64,000 nucleotides of DNA from Sphingomonas sp. S2M10 (GCF_012650175.1 NZ_JAAILI010000056.1:1-64000); one strand, 5' to 3'. Positions 42,990 through 51,913 are shown, counted from the first letter of the stretch. A program made the numbers and translations. The notes: generated from the letters alone by a model not told the origin.

Positions 42990-44663
42990 CTACCGCCCCT
43001 GCGAGCGCCAGCGGCGGATGGTCCGCTCCAGCATCGCCTCCTCGCCACCGACTTCGCGCCACAGCTCGGAGAAGAGCGGATCGTCCGAAGCCGGGCGCTT
43101 GGCGGGATCGAGATCGTCGAACAGCAGCCGCACCGGCGTCGCCACGCCTTCGCCGACCGCGATGCATTCCCGGTTCCGCAACGCCGGGATCGCATCGAGG
43201 AAACCCCGCGCGCCTTCCGGCATCGCCGCGCGCACGAACGCCTGGTCGCGCTCGTTGTTGAGCCGCATCGACAGGATCGTGCCGCACTGGGAAAGCACCC
43301 CCTCGGCTAGGTCCGACGGGCGCTGCGTGATCAGCCCCAGCGAGACGCCGTACTTACGGCCTTCCTTGGCGATGCGGCTGAGGATCCGCCCGACCGACGA
43401 GCCATCGGCGTTGCGCTCGTTGGGCACATAGCGGTGCGCCTCCTCGCAGACGAGCAGCACCGGCCGCTTCGCCTCGCCGCGCGACCAGATCGCATAATCG
43501 AACACCATCCGGCTGAGCACCGCGACGACCACGCTCGTGATCTCGTTGGGCACGCCCGAGACGTCGATGATCGAAATCGGCTTGCCGTCCCCCGGCAGGC
43601 GGAAGATGCGCGACAGGAACGTCGCCATCGTGTCCGCCACCAGCATGCCCGAGAACATGAAGGCATAGCGCGGATCGGCCTTCACCTCGTCGATCTTGCT
43701 CTTGAGGCGGAGATAAGGCGCGGTATCCGTCGCCTTGTCCATCTTGCCCATCTCGAGCGTCAGCGCATTGGTGAGATCCGACAGCAGATAGGGCACCGGC
43801 GCGTCGACGGTGAGCTTGCCGATCTCCTGCCCGATCCGGTTCTTAGAACGTGCGGCGAGCAGGCACTTGGCGAGGATGTCGGCATCCACCTGCCGGTCGC
43901 CGCCCTCGCTGGTGAGGAACACCTCGCAATGTTCCTCGAAGTTCATCAGCCAATAGGGCAGCTGCAGGTTCGATACGTCGAACAGCGCGCCATTATGCTG
44001 GAAGGCGCTGCCATATTCGCCGTGCGGATCGATCATCACGACATGGCCCTGCGGCGCCAGCTCGCAGATCCGGTGCAGGATCAGCGCGGCGGAGGTCGAC
44101 TTGCCGGTGCCGGTCGAGCCGAGCAGCGCGAAATGCTTGCCGAGCATCGCGTCGACATACAGCGCGGCGCGGATGTCCTTGGTCGGATAGACGGTGCCGA
44201 TCTCGATATGGGGGCGATCGTCGGCGGCGTAAATCTGGCGGAGATCGGCGGTAGTGACCGGGAACACCTCCGCGCCCGGGGTAGGATAGCGGGTGACGCC
44301 GCGGCGGAAACGGTAGAGCTTGCCGGTCAGCTTCTCCTCGTCGCCTTCGCCGAGAAAGTCGATCGCGGCCGCAACGCGCGCGCCCGAGGAGTCGAGCCGG
44401 GCGGTGCGGATGCTGGCGATCAGCCAGGCGCTGCCGACGCGGATCTTGACCTGCGCGCCGACCTGGCCGGCATTGGCGAGCGCGGCGTCGGCGCTGGCGG
44501 CGAGCGCATCGAGTTCGGCAAGGTCGAGCAGCACCTGGCTCGACGCGCCGGCGATCTCGAACACCGCGCCGATCGCGCGCGCGGCGCCCGGCGCGCGGCC
44601 CACCGGCAGCCCACCGCCCGCCGCTTCATTCTCAAACCCGCCGAGGCGAAACTGGCCTTCCAT
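42990..44663 (-). CDS. HerA-like ATPase (DUF87 type)
   Basis: A 557-aa ATP-binding protein. The N-terminal HAS-barrel-like region (to about 140) is followed by Walker A GSTGTGKSTSAALIL, IDPHGEYGSAF (the HerA/FtsK-type segment), a long helical insertion, Walker B VLLVCEEAHRYVPN and sensor region ITQRPSDL, with RLNNERDQ near the arginine finger. HerA-type proteins are hexameric DNA translocases that in archaea work with NurA; bacterial members are also found in defence or repair. No nuclease gene is next to it here, so its partner is unknown. ATG 44663 follows GGGGGA on the minus strand. Confidence 0.88.
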   Translation of the reverse strand: MEGQFRLGGFENEAAGGGLPVGRAPGAARAIGAVFEIAGASSQVLLDLAELDALAASADAALANAGQVGAQVKIRVGSAWLIASIRTARLDSSGARVAAAIDFLGEGDEEKLTGKLYRFRRGVTRYPTPGAEVFPVTTADLRQIYAADDRPHIEIGTVYPTKDIRAALYVDAMLGKHFALLGSTGTGKSTSAALILHRICELAPQGHVVMIDPHGEYGSAFQHNGALFDVSNLQLPYWLMNFEEHCEVFLTSEGGDRQVDADILAKCLLAARSKNRIGQEIGKLTVDAPVPYLLSDLTNALTLEMGKMDKATDTAPYLRLKSKIDEVKADPRYAFMFSGMLVADTMATFLSRIFRLPGDGKPISIIDVSGVPNEITSVVVAVLSRMVFDYAIWSRGEAKRPVLLVCEEAHRYVPNERNADGSSVGRILSRIAKEGRKYGVSLGLITQRPSDLAEGVLSQCGTILSMRLNNERDQAFVRAAMPEGARGFLDAIPALRNRECIAVGEGVATPVRLLFDDLDPAKRPASDDPLFSELWREVGGEEAMLERTIRRWRSQGR

Positions 44664-44731
44664 CGTGCATCCCCCAAAAAGGCGGGGGGGAGCATGCGCG
44701 CGGGCAGGTTAAGGTTGCGTGTGCAGGCGTC

Positions 44732-45496
44732 TCAGAAGCGGCGCCAGAGCGCACCCGCGCCCCAGCCGAAAAGGAACGAGACGGCCACAGCCACCAGACC
44801 ATAGGCGATGGCGTTGCGATCGGCGCTGGTGGCGACGAAGCGTTCGAACCCTGATTTGCGGATCTCGATCGGCCGCACCGCCGCCGCCAGTACGCGCCCG
44901 TCGCGGATCAGGAAGGTCTCGGCCGTGAAACGCCCCACCGGCACCCGCGCCGGGATGGTGAGCCGCGCGCGATAGAGCACGCCGCCGGTGATCTCGACCG
45001 CGCCCGGAGCCTCGTAGAACAGCCCGTTGCGTCGCTTTAGATCGACGAAGCCGCTGTCGAAGCGCTGCTGGATCTGCGGCGCGGCGCCCGAGGCGGGGGA
45101 AAGCTGCAGGCTATCCAGCCCCAGCTCGTAGATCGCCCGCGTCCGCTCGTCGACGAGGCGACGGATCGGCCGCGACGAGGCCATCGCGTAGAAGCTGGGT
45201 GCCGATCGGTACCGCATTTGCGCGGCGTTGACCCAGATTCCCGCGACTTTCGATTTCTCGCGCACCACCACCGATTCGGTGGGCCCCTTGATCACCACGA
45301 CGATATCGGCGGGCCGCTCGCCCTCGCCCGGCGCGCGACCGCCGGGATAGAGGATCGCGCCGAACAGCAGCAGTTCGGCACCGGTGAAGCTGTAGGCGAT
45401 CTCGATGTCGCGTTGCGAGACGTCCGGCACCAGTTCGGGCTTGGCCTGCCCCATCAGCAGGGGGGCGAGCAGCACAAGCGCCCAGGCGCGTCTCAC
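44732..45496 (-). CDS. TIGR02186-type membrane protein of the TauE neighbourhood
   Basis: A 254-aa protein with a signal-like N-terminus (MRRAWALVLLAPLLMGQAKP), a beta-rich extracytoplasmic region (IEIAYSFTGAELLLFGAILYPG, GPTESVVVREKSKVAGIWVN, FYAMASSRPIRRLV) and a C-terminal membrane helix (AYGLVAVAVSFLFGWGAGAL). This combination is what I recall for the TIGR02186 family, encoded beside sulfite exporters in alphaproteobacteria. The GTG at 45496 overlaps the upstream gene by 4 nt (GTGA), supporting the start. Role unknown; probably an accessory subunit of the transporter next to it. Confidence 0.78.
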   Translation of the reverse strand: MRRAWALVLLAPLLMGQAKPELVPDVSQRDIEIAYSFTGAELLLFGAILYPGGRAPGEGERPADIVVVIKGPTESVVVREKSKVAGIWVNAAQMRYRSAPSFYAMASSRPIRRLVDERTRAIYELGLDSLQLSPASGAAPQIQQRFDSGFVDLKRRNGLFYEAPGAVEITGGVLYRARLTIPARVPVGRFTAETFLIRDGRVLAAAVRPIEIRKSGFERFVATSADRNAIAYGLVAVAVSFLFGWGAGALWRRF

Positions 45497-46407
45497 GCCG
45501 CATCCACCGAATAGATCTCGTCCGGCTGCCAGGCGAGCCCGAGCAGCATCCGTGCCGCCACCAGCAGCACGATCACCGCGAGCAGCAGCCGCAGATATTC
45601 GGGCTTGGCCTTTGCCGCGAAGCGCGCGCCGAGCTGTGCGCCGATCACCGATCCGAGCAGCAGCAGGATCGCCAGCACGATGTCGACGGCCTTGGTCGTC
45701 GTCGCATGCACCATCGTCGCGACTGCCGTGGTGAACAGCGTCTGGAACAGCGAGGTGCCGACCACCGTCTGCGTGCCCATGCCGAGGATGTAGAGCATCG
45801 CCGGCACCAGGATGAAGCCGCCGCCCACCCCCAGCAGCATCGTCAGCACGCCCACGAACACGCCGAGCAGCAGCGGCGCCAGCGGGGAGATGTAGAGGCC
45901 CGAGGCGTAGAAGCGCCAGCGGAAGGGCAGCGCCGCAACCAGCGGGTGGTGCCGCCGCTTGCGGGCCTTGGGCGGCCGCGCGCCGCGCGACACGCGGATC
46001 GCGCCGACCGACTCCTTCGCCATCAGCCCGCCGATCGAGCCGAGCAGCACGACGTAGAGAATGCCGATCACCACGTCGATCTGCCCGCTGGCCTGCAGCA
46101 GCTTGAACAGCCAGGCGCCCAGCAGGCTGCCGAGGATCCCGCCGGTGACGAGCACCGCGCCCATCTGCACGTCGACGCCCTTGCGCCGGAAATGCGCGAA
46201 CACGCCCGATACGCTGGCGCCGGTCACCTGACTGGCGGCGGACGCTGCGGCCACGGTGGGCGGGATGCCGTAGAAGATCAGCAGCGGCGTGGTGAGGAAG
46301 CCGCCGCCCACCCCGAACATGCCCGAGAGCAGACCCACGCCCAGCCCCAGCGCTACGATCACGAGCGCATTGACCGACAGGTTGGCGATGGGGAGGTACA
46401 GATCCAT
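45493..46407 (-). CDS. Sulfite exporter TauE/SafE family protein
   Basis: A 304-aa inner-membrane protein with about eight to nine helices and two TauE/SafE repeats, each with a glycine-rich motif: GMFGVGGGFLTTPLL at about 30 and MLLGVGGGFILVPAM at about 195. The family exports sulfite, sulfoacetate or other organosulfur anions. The central basic loop (RGARPPKARKRRHHP) is cytoplasmic by the positive-inside rule. It is coupled by a 4-nt overlap to the TIGR02186 protein, and the pair forms one operon. Confidence 0.9.
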   Translation of the reverse strand: MDLYLPIANLSVNALVIVALGLGVGLLSGMFGVGGGFLTTPLLIFYGIPPTVAAASAASQVTGASVSGVFAHFRRKGVDVQMGAVLVTGGILGSLLGAWLFKLLQASGQIDVVIGILYVVLLGSIGGLMAKESVGAIRVSRGARPPKARKRRHHPLVAALPFRWRFYASGLYISPLAPLLLGVFVGVLTMLLGVGGGFILVPAMLYILGMGTQTVVGTSLFQTLFTTAVATMVHATTTKAVDIVLAILLLLGSVIGAQLGARFAAKAKPEYLRLLLAVIVLLVAARMLLGLAWQPDEIYSVDAA

Positions 46408-46478
46408 GCAGGCCGAGACCTAGCCCCTTTGTGCCGGATCGGGAAAGGGCGAAGGTGGGGATTCGCATCTCCGGCGGG

Positions 46479-47486
46479 TCAGAAATCGCTGCCCAGCGTC
46501 AGCGCGACGCCGGAGCCCGGCCGCGCCGTGCCCGCGACACGTTGCCGCCAGTCGAGAGCGATCCTCGCCCGCAGCCCGTCGATCGTCAGCCCCGCGACCA
46601 CGGTGGGCCCGATATCGAGCCGCTGCGCGCCGCGCTGGGCCGCGCCCCAAGCACCGATGCCGATCGCCGGCACCGCGCGCCCTCCGATCGTGACGGCGCG
46701 CGTGAGCCGCAGCGCACCGTCTGCATAGGGTTCCGCCCGTTCGCGCAGGATCACGCCCGCCTGGCCGTAGCTTTCGAGCCGAAAGCCCGCAATTTCCCGA
46801 TCAAGTCCGGTCACCGCGCCGATACCGGGGCCACCCCGCGTGCCGTCGAGACCGAACCGCTGCTCGATCGCGATCCGCACGGGTGCGGCGAGCGGCCGCC
46901 ACTCCAGCCCCAGCGCGGCCTCGGCACCGAAACCTCGCAGGGGCCCGGCGACGCGGCCGAACACCGCGACCTTTCGCTCGGCGTCCAGCACCCGAACCAG
47001 GCGAACGCCATATTGACTGCCGCCAAGTTGCCCGGCCGTCGGCGCCGCGCCGATGCCCTGCCCCGGTCGAAACGCTAGCCATGCGCCGCCGGTCCATCGA
47101 CGCCGCACCGGGGACGGCGTCAGCACCGGTACCCGCGGCGGCAGCACGGCCGCCGCGACACGGATCGACGCCGCGCCCGCGCCTTGGGTTTCGGCGATCG
47201 CGCCCTCCGCTATCGGCATAGCTGCCGTAGCCAGCGCGGCGCTCTCTTCCTGCCGCGTCGGGGCGGGAAGCGCCGCCGCCGACGGGGGCACCATCCGTTC
47301 GGCCGCGCGGATGATCCGCGGCGACGTGGTGGCACCGGAGCCGCCCGCGTATCGTGTGGACACAGCCCGTACGCTCGGGGGCAGATCGGTTTCCTCCCAC
47401 TCCAGCAGCCCGATCCGCAGGCCGATCCAGCCCAGCCCGATCGCGCCGACGAAGCGCAGCGGGCGGCCGCGGCCGGCGCGGCTCAT
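46479..47486 (-). CDS. NfrA C-terminal-like envelope protein (partner of the glycosyltransferase)
   Basis: A 335-aa protein. An N-terminal hydrophobic segment (VGAIGLGWIGLRIGLL) is followed by about 100 residues of Ala/Pro-rich linker, then about 190 residues of alternating-strand, aromatic-ended sequence ending GVALTLGSDF, consistent with an outer-membrane barrel. Motifs such as SQYGVRLVR, AALGLEWRPL, AIEQRFGLDG and ESYGQAGVI resemble the C-terminal domain of the phage N4 adsorption protein NfrA as I recall it. The long TPR part of NfrA is missing. The ATG overlaps the glycosyltransferase stop by 4 nt, so the two genes are coupled. Confidence 0.5.
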   Translation of the reverse strand: MSRAGRGRPLRFVGAIGLGWIGLRIGLLEWEETDLPPSVRAVSTRYAGGSGATTSPRIIRAAERMVPPSAAALPAPTRQEESAALATAAMPIAEGAIAETQGAGAASIRVAAAVLPPRVPVLTPSPVRRRWTGGAWLAFRPGQGIGAAPTAGQLGGSQYGVRLVRVLDAERKVAVFGRVAGPLRGFGAEAALGLEWRPLAAPVRIAIEQRFGLDGTRGGPGIGAVTGLDREIAGFRLESYGQAGVILRERAEPYADGALRLTRAVTIGGRAVPAIGIGAWGAAQRGAQRLDIGPTVVAGLTIDGLRARIALDWRQRVAGTARPGSGVALTLGSDF

Positions 47487-48865
47487 GCCGCGGCCGGTGT
47501 CGCATCAAACAGGGATCCGGGAAACTGGTGCGCGGTCTTGTCCCAGCGGAGCGGGCCGCCGGCGAGCAGCCCGACATAGGTCCACAGCGCGCGTCGTGCC
47601 GCGAGCAGCGCGATGTAATTCGCCACCACCATGCGCGGGCCTGCCCACCGCCCTTCGCGCCAGCCGTGCAAGCGGGTGACGAGCACCGTCCGCATCGCCC
47701 AGCGCCAGACGAGCAGCAGCAGATTGAACGCCAGCAGCGCCTGCAGCCATGCATCCTGCGCGGGAGACGGCACGCCGGTCATCCAGTGGGAGAGCAGCGA
47801 AAGGCTCCATCCCAGCAGCGCGACATAGGCGATGGCGAGGACAGGCATCGACAGCGCGGCGCGCCGATCGCGCATCCGCATCCAATGGTCGCCCAGATCC
47901 CAGAATCGCGACCAGCCGGTCCTGTCCCAACCGGCAAGCGCGATCCCCGCCATCCAGCGCGCCTTTTGCCGCACCGCGGCCTGTACCGTCGCGGGAAAAT
48001 AGGCACGCACGGCCACCGCCGCGCCGCCCGGCGCCTCCGGCACGCGGACAAAGGCCGTGCGCGCACCCATCGCGCGGAGGCTGAGCCCCAGCTCGTAATC
48101 CTCGGTAAGGCTGTTCGCATCGAACGGCACGCCGCGCGCATCGGCGATCCGCCGCAGCACCTCGCACCGGATGGCGCAGCCCACCCCGGCAAGCGGCAGG
48201 CTGGCCCCCAGCATCTGCCGGACCAGCAGCGTCGCCCCATGGGACTGGGCGAACTCATCGACATAATGGCCGGAAACCAGCCGCGACCCCGGCTGGCACA
48301 GCGGCGCGACCGGCAGTTGCACCGCGCCATGCGTCTTGATCCAGCGCGCGTAGACCGAGAGTTCCTGCGGATGAACGATGTCCTCCGCATCGTGCAGCAC
48401 AATGGCAGCGAACCCTTCCCCCTCCGCCGCCGCGTCCCGTTCCATCGCGGCCCAGAGCGCGTTCAGGCAATCGGCCTTGGTGGTCGGTCCGGGGCGCGGA
48501 CCGACGACGAGGCGCACCCGCGCGTCGTCCAGGGCCAGCGATGCCACAGCGGCGATCGTCGCGGGATCATTCGGATAGGTACCGACATAGATACGGTACG
48601 AGCCGTCCGTCCAGCGGGCGAGCATTGCGCGCAGCATCGGCCGTATCACCGACGATTCGTCCCATGCGGGCACGAAAATGGCAAAACGGCTTGCCGCACC
48701 GCCACCCCAGTTTTCCGAACACTTCGGCGAGAGGCGATGTCCAGCACAACAATAATAGACAAAAAGGAGGTCGACGAGAAAATCGTCCACCCCACCCAGC
48801 GCAATAAAAACTGCGGCAAATAGGATTAATTCGCCTGTGATTGCGTCGACAATGCTCAGCGTCAT
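47483..48865 (-). CDS. Membrane glycosyltransferase, family 2 (NfrB-like, short form)
   Basis: About 460 aa. An N-terminal membrane helix (ITGELILFAAVFIALGG) is followed by a GT2 domain: FAIFVPAWDESSVIRPML, HDAEDIVHP (the DxD site), SLTEDYELGLSL (base motif) and VRQKARWMAG (QxxRW-type polymer synthase motif). Several C-terminal helices follow (MPVLAIAYVALLGWSLSLL and onward). It resembles NfrB, which makes an exopolysaccharide exported through NfrA, but the c-di-GMP-binding C-terminal module of E. coli NfrB is absent. ATG 48865 has GGGGGGGA 7 nt upstream on the minus strand; 48871 is an alternative. Confidence 0.75.
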   Translation of the reverse strand: MTLSIVDAITGELILFAAVFIALGGVDDFLVDLLFVYYCCAGHRLSPKCSENWGGGAASRFAIFVPAWDESSVIRPMLRAMLARWTDGSYRIYVGTYPNDPATIAAVASLALDDARVRLVVGPRPGPTTKADCLNALWAAMERDAAAEGEGFAAIVLHDAEDIVHPQELSVYARWIKTHGAVQLPVAPLCQPGSRLVSGHYVDEFAQSHGATLLVRQMLGASLPLAGVGCAIRCEVLRRIADARGVPFDANSLTEDYELGLSLRAMGARTAFVRVPEAPGGAAVAVRAYFPATVQAAVRQKARWMAGIALAGWDRTGWSRFWDLGDHWMRMRDRRAALSMPVLAIAYVALLGWSLSLLSHWMTGVPSPAQDAWLQALLAFNLLLLVWRWAMRTVLVTRLHGWREGRWAGPRMVVANYIALLAARRALWTYVGLLAGGPLRWDKTAHQFPGSLFDATPAAA

Positions 48866-49117
48866 CAGCATTCCCCCCCGGGCGATGCATCCGATTCGGA
48901 TATCCGCATGTTTGCGATAGAAGGAAGCTTAGGCAAGCCGAACAATGCGGGAACTCGCAGTGTTGGCGCGCAAACCTCGACGACCGTGTCGTTTTTCCGG
49001 CACAAGATCGCGCCGATCTGGAGCAATTGCTCGTGGAACCACCGCCTGCTCGTGGAACCACCGGCGCGCTGCAGCGTTTGATCGCTGCAACAGTCCCTTT
49101 GGATAACCCGAAACTTG
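48866..49117. other. Intergenic stretch with a tandem 17-base repeat
   Basis: About 250 bases without a credible gene between the glycosyltransferase start and the terminator of the RcnB-like gene. It holds TGCTCGTGGAACCACCG twice, at 49028-49044 and 49047-49063, and a promoter for the glycosyltransferase gene is expected. No conserved RNA structure was recognised. Confidence 0.4.
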
Positions 49118-49157
49118 AAAACGGCCGCACCGACAGAGTCGATGCGGCCGCTTTTTT
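49118..49157 (-). terminator. Terminator after the RcnB-like gene (bidirectional shape)
   Basis: A 13-bp stem CGGCCGCACCGAC / GTCGATGCGGCCG (49122-49150) with one mismatch and a 3-nt loop. The plus strand continues CTTTTTT, the minus strand TTTTC. It lies 3-40 bases past the stop at 49160. Confidence 0.8.
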
Positions 49158-49159
49158 GC

Positions 49160-49681
49160 TTACCAGTAAAAACCGGGCACGACGCGGATCACGGTGCCGC
49201 GACGGGTGTCGACAAGCAGCACATCGTTGTAATGGCGCACCCAGCGCTGGTTGAAGCCCGGTCGCGGCAGGTGGTACCGCCACGGATCGCCGATCACGTA
49301 GCGCGGGCCGTAATAGACGGTGCCGATTCGCGCGCCGGGATGAAAGCGATTGTAGCGGAAAGGCGCACGCCAATTGCCGCGGGCATAGAGACCGCGATTG
49401 CGGTCGCGCCAATTGCGCCAGTCATTGTCCGCCCAGCGTCGGTCGCGGTCGCGCAGGTCTTCGCGATATTCGCGATGCGCCTCGCGAAGATCGCGACGCT
49501 CCTCGCGGACACGACGCGGATCGCCCGACCATTGCGCCCGGCGCACATCGCGCTGGGCGTCGCGTATGTCACGTCGGTCTTCCCGCAGTTCGGCGCGCGA
49601 CTGCGCCATCGCACCCGCCGGCACCAGCAGCGCGGGTGCCGCGATCGCCGTCAGCAAGGCGATGGGAACGAGCTTCTTCAT
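49160..49681 (-). CDS. RcnB-like periplasmic protein
   Basis: A 173-aa exported protein. The signal peptide is MKKLVPIALLTAIAAPALLV and onward, with cleavage near AMAQS. Next comes a highly charged, coiled-coil-like stretch rich in Arg/Asp/Glu (RREDRRD-type heptads) and a C-terminal domain with RHYNDVLLVDTRRGTVIRV, the RcnB pattern. RcnB of E. coli is a small periplasmic protein affecting nickel/cobalt efflux; sphingomonad members are uncharacterised. ATG 49681 is preferred (GGAG 7 nt upstream); an upstream in-frame ATG at 49693 lacks a ribosome site. Confidence 0.75.
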   Translation of the reverse strand: MKKLVPIALLTAIAAPALLVPAGAMAQSRAELREDRRDIRDAQRDVRRAQWSGDPRRVREERRDLREAHREYREDLRDRDRRWADNDWRNWRDRNRGLYARGNWRAPFRYNRFHPGARIGTVYYGPRYVIGDPWRYHLPRPGFNQRWVRHYNDVLLVDTRRGTVIRVVPGFYW

Positions 49682-49792
49682 ATGCTTCTCCATCCTGATC
49701 GAACCGCCGGTCCGAAGGCCGGCCTGCGCATATCTATGGAGAAGCACCGCTGAACGCCCAGCGAACGATTCGGTCAGCCGAATGAAAGGAAG

Positions 49793-50269
49793 TTACGGCC
49801 CGGTATTGCCGCCGCCGCCGGCGCCCGCGCCGGGCGCGCCGACCGTGCCGATATTACCGAACAGATCCGAGAAGAAGCTGCGACGGCGTCCCAGCGTCGG
49901 CGTGGTCTTGCCATAGGGATCGATCGAGGCGGCGAGCTCGACGCCGGTCTGGTCGATGGACTTGACGTTGCCCGCCTGGTCGAACCGGATGCGCAGCGTG
50001 GTCTGCGTCTTCACCTTCGGGTTGCGGAACGCGAAGTTGCTGCTGTCGCGCGAGACGTAGAACCACTCGCCTTCGTTGAACTGGCTGGTGAAGCTTGGGT
50101 GGCCGAGCGTCTGCATCACCGAATCGCGCGTGTCGACGCCCGGCTGGACCGAAGCGACCAGATCATGATCGACGACATAGCCCTGATGCGTCCGCACCGG
50201 CGTACAGGCGGTGGTGCCGAGCACGACCAACAACGCGGCGGTGCCGAGCGTGCGAACGGGAAGCGACAT
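49793..50269 (-). CDS. bamE: Outer-membrane assembly lipoprotein BamE (SmpA/OmlA family)
   Basis: A 158-aa lipoprotein: signal peptide with TLGTAALLVVLGTTAC, Cys as probable lipidation site although the lipobox TTAC is imperfect. The BamE fold follows (HDLVASVQPGVDTRDSVMQTLGHPSF, NEGEWFYVSRDS, TTLRIRFDQAGNVKSID). The tail is Gly/Pro-rich (APGAGAGGGGNTGP). BamE stabilises the BAM complex that inserts outer-membrane barrels. ATG 50269 follows GGAGAA on the minus strand. It is divergent from the bc1-chaperone/DUF177 pair, the usual alphaproteobacterial arrangement. Confidence 0.88.
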   Translation of the reverse strand: MSLPVRTLGTAALLVVLGTTACTPVRTHQGYVVDHDLVASVQPGVDTRDSVMQTLGHPSFTSQFNEGEWFYVSRDSSNFAFRNPKVKTQTTLRIRFDQAGNVKSIDQTGVELAASIDPYGKTTPTLGRRRSFFSDLFGNIGTVGAPGAGAGGGGNTGP

Positions 50270-50385
50270 CAGGTTCTCCAGGCAAACACAGGCGGCCCCC
50301 GGATTGCATCGCGGGCCGAACGCCTCAATATGCGGCAAAATGCGGCCAAACAAGGTCGCGACAGCGGAAGGCACGAACAACGGCG

Positions 50386-50898
50386 ATGCGCATGCTCCAG
50401 CGGCTCTTCGGCAAGACCGATCGCGGCACTGCCCCGCAGCTCTATGCGGGCGTGGTCGCGCGCGGCCGTGCGCCGCACTGGTATACTCAAGGCGCGGTGC
50501 CGGACACGGTCGACGGCCGGTTCGACATGATCGCGGCGGTGCTGTGCATGGCGCTGTTGCGGCTCGAGGCGGAGCCTGCCGGCATCCCGACCAGCACCGC
50601 CGTCGCCGAATGCTTTATCGACGACATGGATGGCCAGCTGCGCGAGATCGGCATCGGCGACATCATCGTCGGCAAGCATGTCGGCCGGATGATGGGCATG
50701 CTCGGCGGGCGGCTCGGCGCCTATCGCAGCGGCCTGGCCGCGGGCGATCTCGGTCCGGCGCTGATCCGCAACCTCTATCGCGGCGACGCGCCCGCGCCTG
50801 CCGCGCTAACCCATGTCGAGGCGCGGCTGCGCGCCTTTCGCGATGCGCTGGCGGCCACCCCGCTCGCGCGTGTAATCGCAGGAGAGCTCCCCGAATGA
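50386..50898 (+). CDS. Ubiquinol-cytochrome c chaperone family protein
   Basis: A 170-aa cytoplasmic helical protein related to Cbp3/UQCC, an assembly factor of the cytochrome bc1 complex. It has LYAGVVARGRAPHWYTQGAVPDT, GRFDMIAAVLCMALLRLEA, VAECFIDDMDGQLREIGIGDIIVGKHVGRMMGMLGGRLGAY. It ends GELPE, and its stop overlaps the next ATG by 4 nt. Alternative start ATG 50392. It is divergent from bamE. Confidence 0.87.
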   Translation: MRMLQRLFGKTDRGTAPQLYAGVVARGRAPHWYTQGAVPDTVDGRFDMIAAVLCMALLRLEAEPAGIPTSTAVAECFIDDMDGQLREIGIGDIIVGKHVGRMMGMLGGRLGAYRSGLAAGDLGPALIRNLYRGDAPAPAALTHVEARLRAFRDALAATPLARVIAGELPE

Positions 50899-51422
50899 CC
50901 GACCCAGAATTTTCCCGACCGCACCGGCTCGACCAGATCGGCGCCGGCGAAAGCGACGTCCGGATCACCGCCGACGAGAGCGAGCGCGCCGCACTCAGCC
51001 GCCGCTTCGGCCTCAAGGCAATCGAGACGCTCGACGCCGTCTACCATCTCCGCCGCGACGCCCAGGGGGTGGTGGCGCGCGGTCATCTCTCCGCGCGACT
51101 GACCCAGGCGTGCGTCGTCACCGGCGACTCGCTTCCCGCGAAGGTGGAGCAGGATTTCGCGATCCGCTTCGTGCCCGAACCCGCCGTGGCCGGCGACGAT
51201 GAGGTGGAGCTGACCGAGGACGAGTGCGATACCGTCTTCTATTCGGGCGGCACGATCGACCTTGGCGAAGCCGCGGCCGAGACGATGGCGCTCGAACTTG
51301 ATCCCTATCCGCGCAGCGCCCGTGCCGCCGAGGTGCTGCGCGCCGCCGGCGTGAAGAGCGAGGAGGAGGCCGGGCCGACCAAGGCGCTTGCCGGCCTCAA
51401 GGATTTGCTGGCGAAGAAATGA
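50895..51422 (+). CDS. DUF177 (YceD) family protein
   Basis: A 175-aa protein of the YceD family, involved in 23S rRNA accumulation in bacteria and plastids. It contains LSARLTQACVVTGDSLPAKV and an acidic stretch (VELTEDECDTVFY), with SGGTIDLGEAAAETMALELDPYPRS the family signature. The gene is coupled to the preceding chaperone gene by an ATGA overlap. The usual partner rpmF is not here, as is common in alphaproteobacteria. The 3' end overlaps a convergent membrane-protein gene by 26 bases. Confidence 0.88.
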   Translation: MTDPEFSRPHRLDQIGAGESDVRITADESERAALSRRFGLKAIETLDAVYHLRRDAQGVVARGHLSARLTQACVVTGDSLPAKVEQDFAIRFVPEPAVAGDDEVELTEDECDTVFYSGGTIDLGEAAAETMALELDPYPRSARAAEVLRAAGVKSEEEAGPTKALAGLKDLLAKK

Positions 51423-51876
51423 GCCGCCCCGGGCGGCTGGCACCCAGGCCGCCCGCCAACAGCAGCCCGATCGCGAGCACCACCAATGATCCGGCCGCGA
51501 ACGAGTCACCGAGAAGGACGAAACGGCCGATCGGCGTGCGCAGGCCGTGCAGCCCCGCCCAATATGGCAGGACGAGCAGCCCGCGCAGGATGAACAGCAG
51601 CGCCAGCGCCGCCAGCAGCAGGCGGTGTGCGGCGCCGCTTGCGGGCGCGCAGCAGGCTGCGGCCAGCCCGAGCAGCAGGACAGCGATACCCAATGTGCCG
51701 GCGAGCGCGGGCCAGGTCCCGGCAATGCGCGACGCAATGATCGACGGCGGCGCGCCGAGCCACGCCATCCAGGCTGGCCCTCCCGCATAGGCGAGCAGAT
51801 GGGCCGCGGCGCCCGCAACCAATCCGAATGCCGCAAGCCGGAAAAGCCGAACGCCGAGAACGGGTGTGTTGGTCAT
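51397..51876 (-). CDS. Small integral membrane protein of unknown function
   Basis: A 159-aa protein with four or five predicted membrane helices (VRLFRLAAFGLVAGAAAHLL, LAGTLGIAVLLLGLAAAC, LLLAALALLFILRGLLVLPY, SLVVLAIGLLLAGGL). I do not recognise the family beyond similarity to small unnamed proteobacterial membrane proteins. ATG 51876 starts just before the first helix; the longer frame has a basic leader. The gene converges with DUF177 and overlaps it by 26 bases, and is on the same strand as the tetR gene, which lies 37 bases upstream. Confidence 0.6.
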   Translation of the reverse strand: MTNTPVLGVRLFRLAAFGLVAGAAAHLLAYAGGPAWMAWLGAPPSIIASRIAGTWPALAGTLGIAVLLLGLAAACCAPASGAAHRLLLAALALLFILRGLLVLPYWAGLHGLRTPIGRFVLLGDSFAAGSLVVLAIGLLLAGGLGASRPGRLISSPANP

Positions 51877-51913
51877 GCGGCACACGCTAACGCTTCGGCG
51901 CCGCGGTGCAAGC

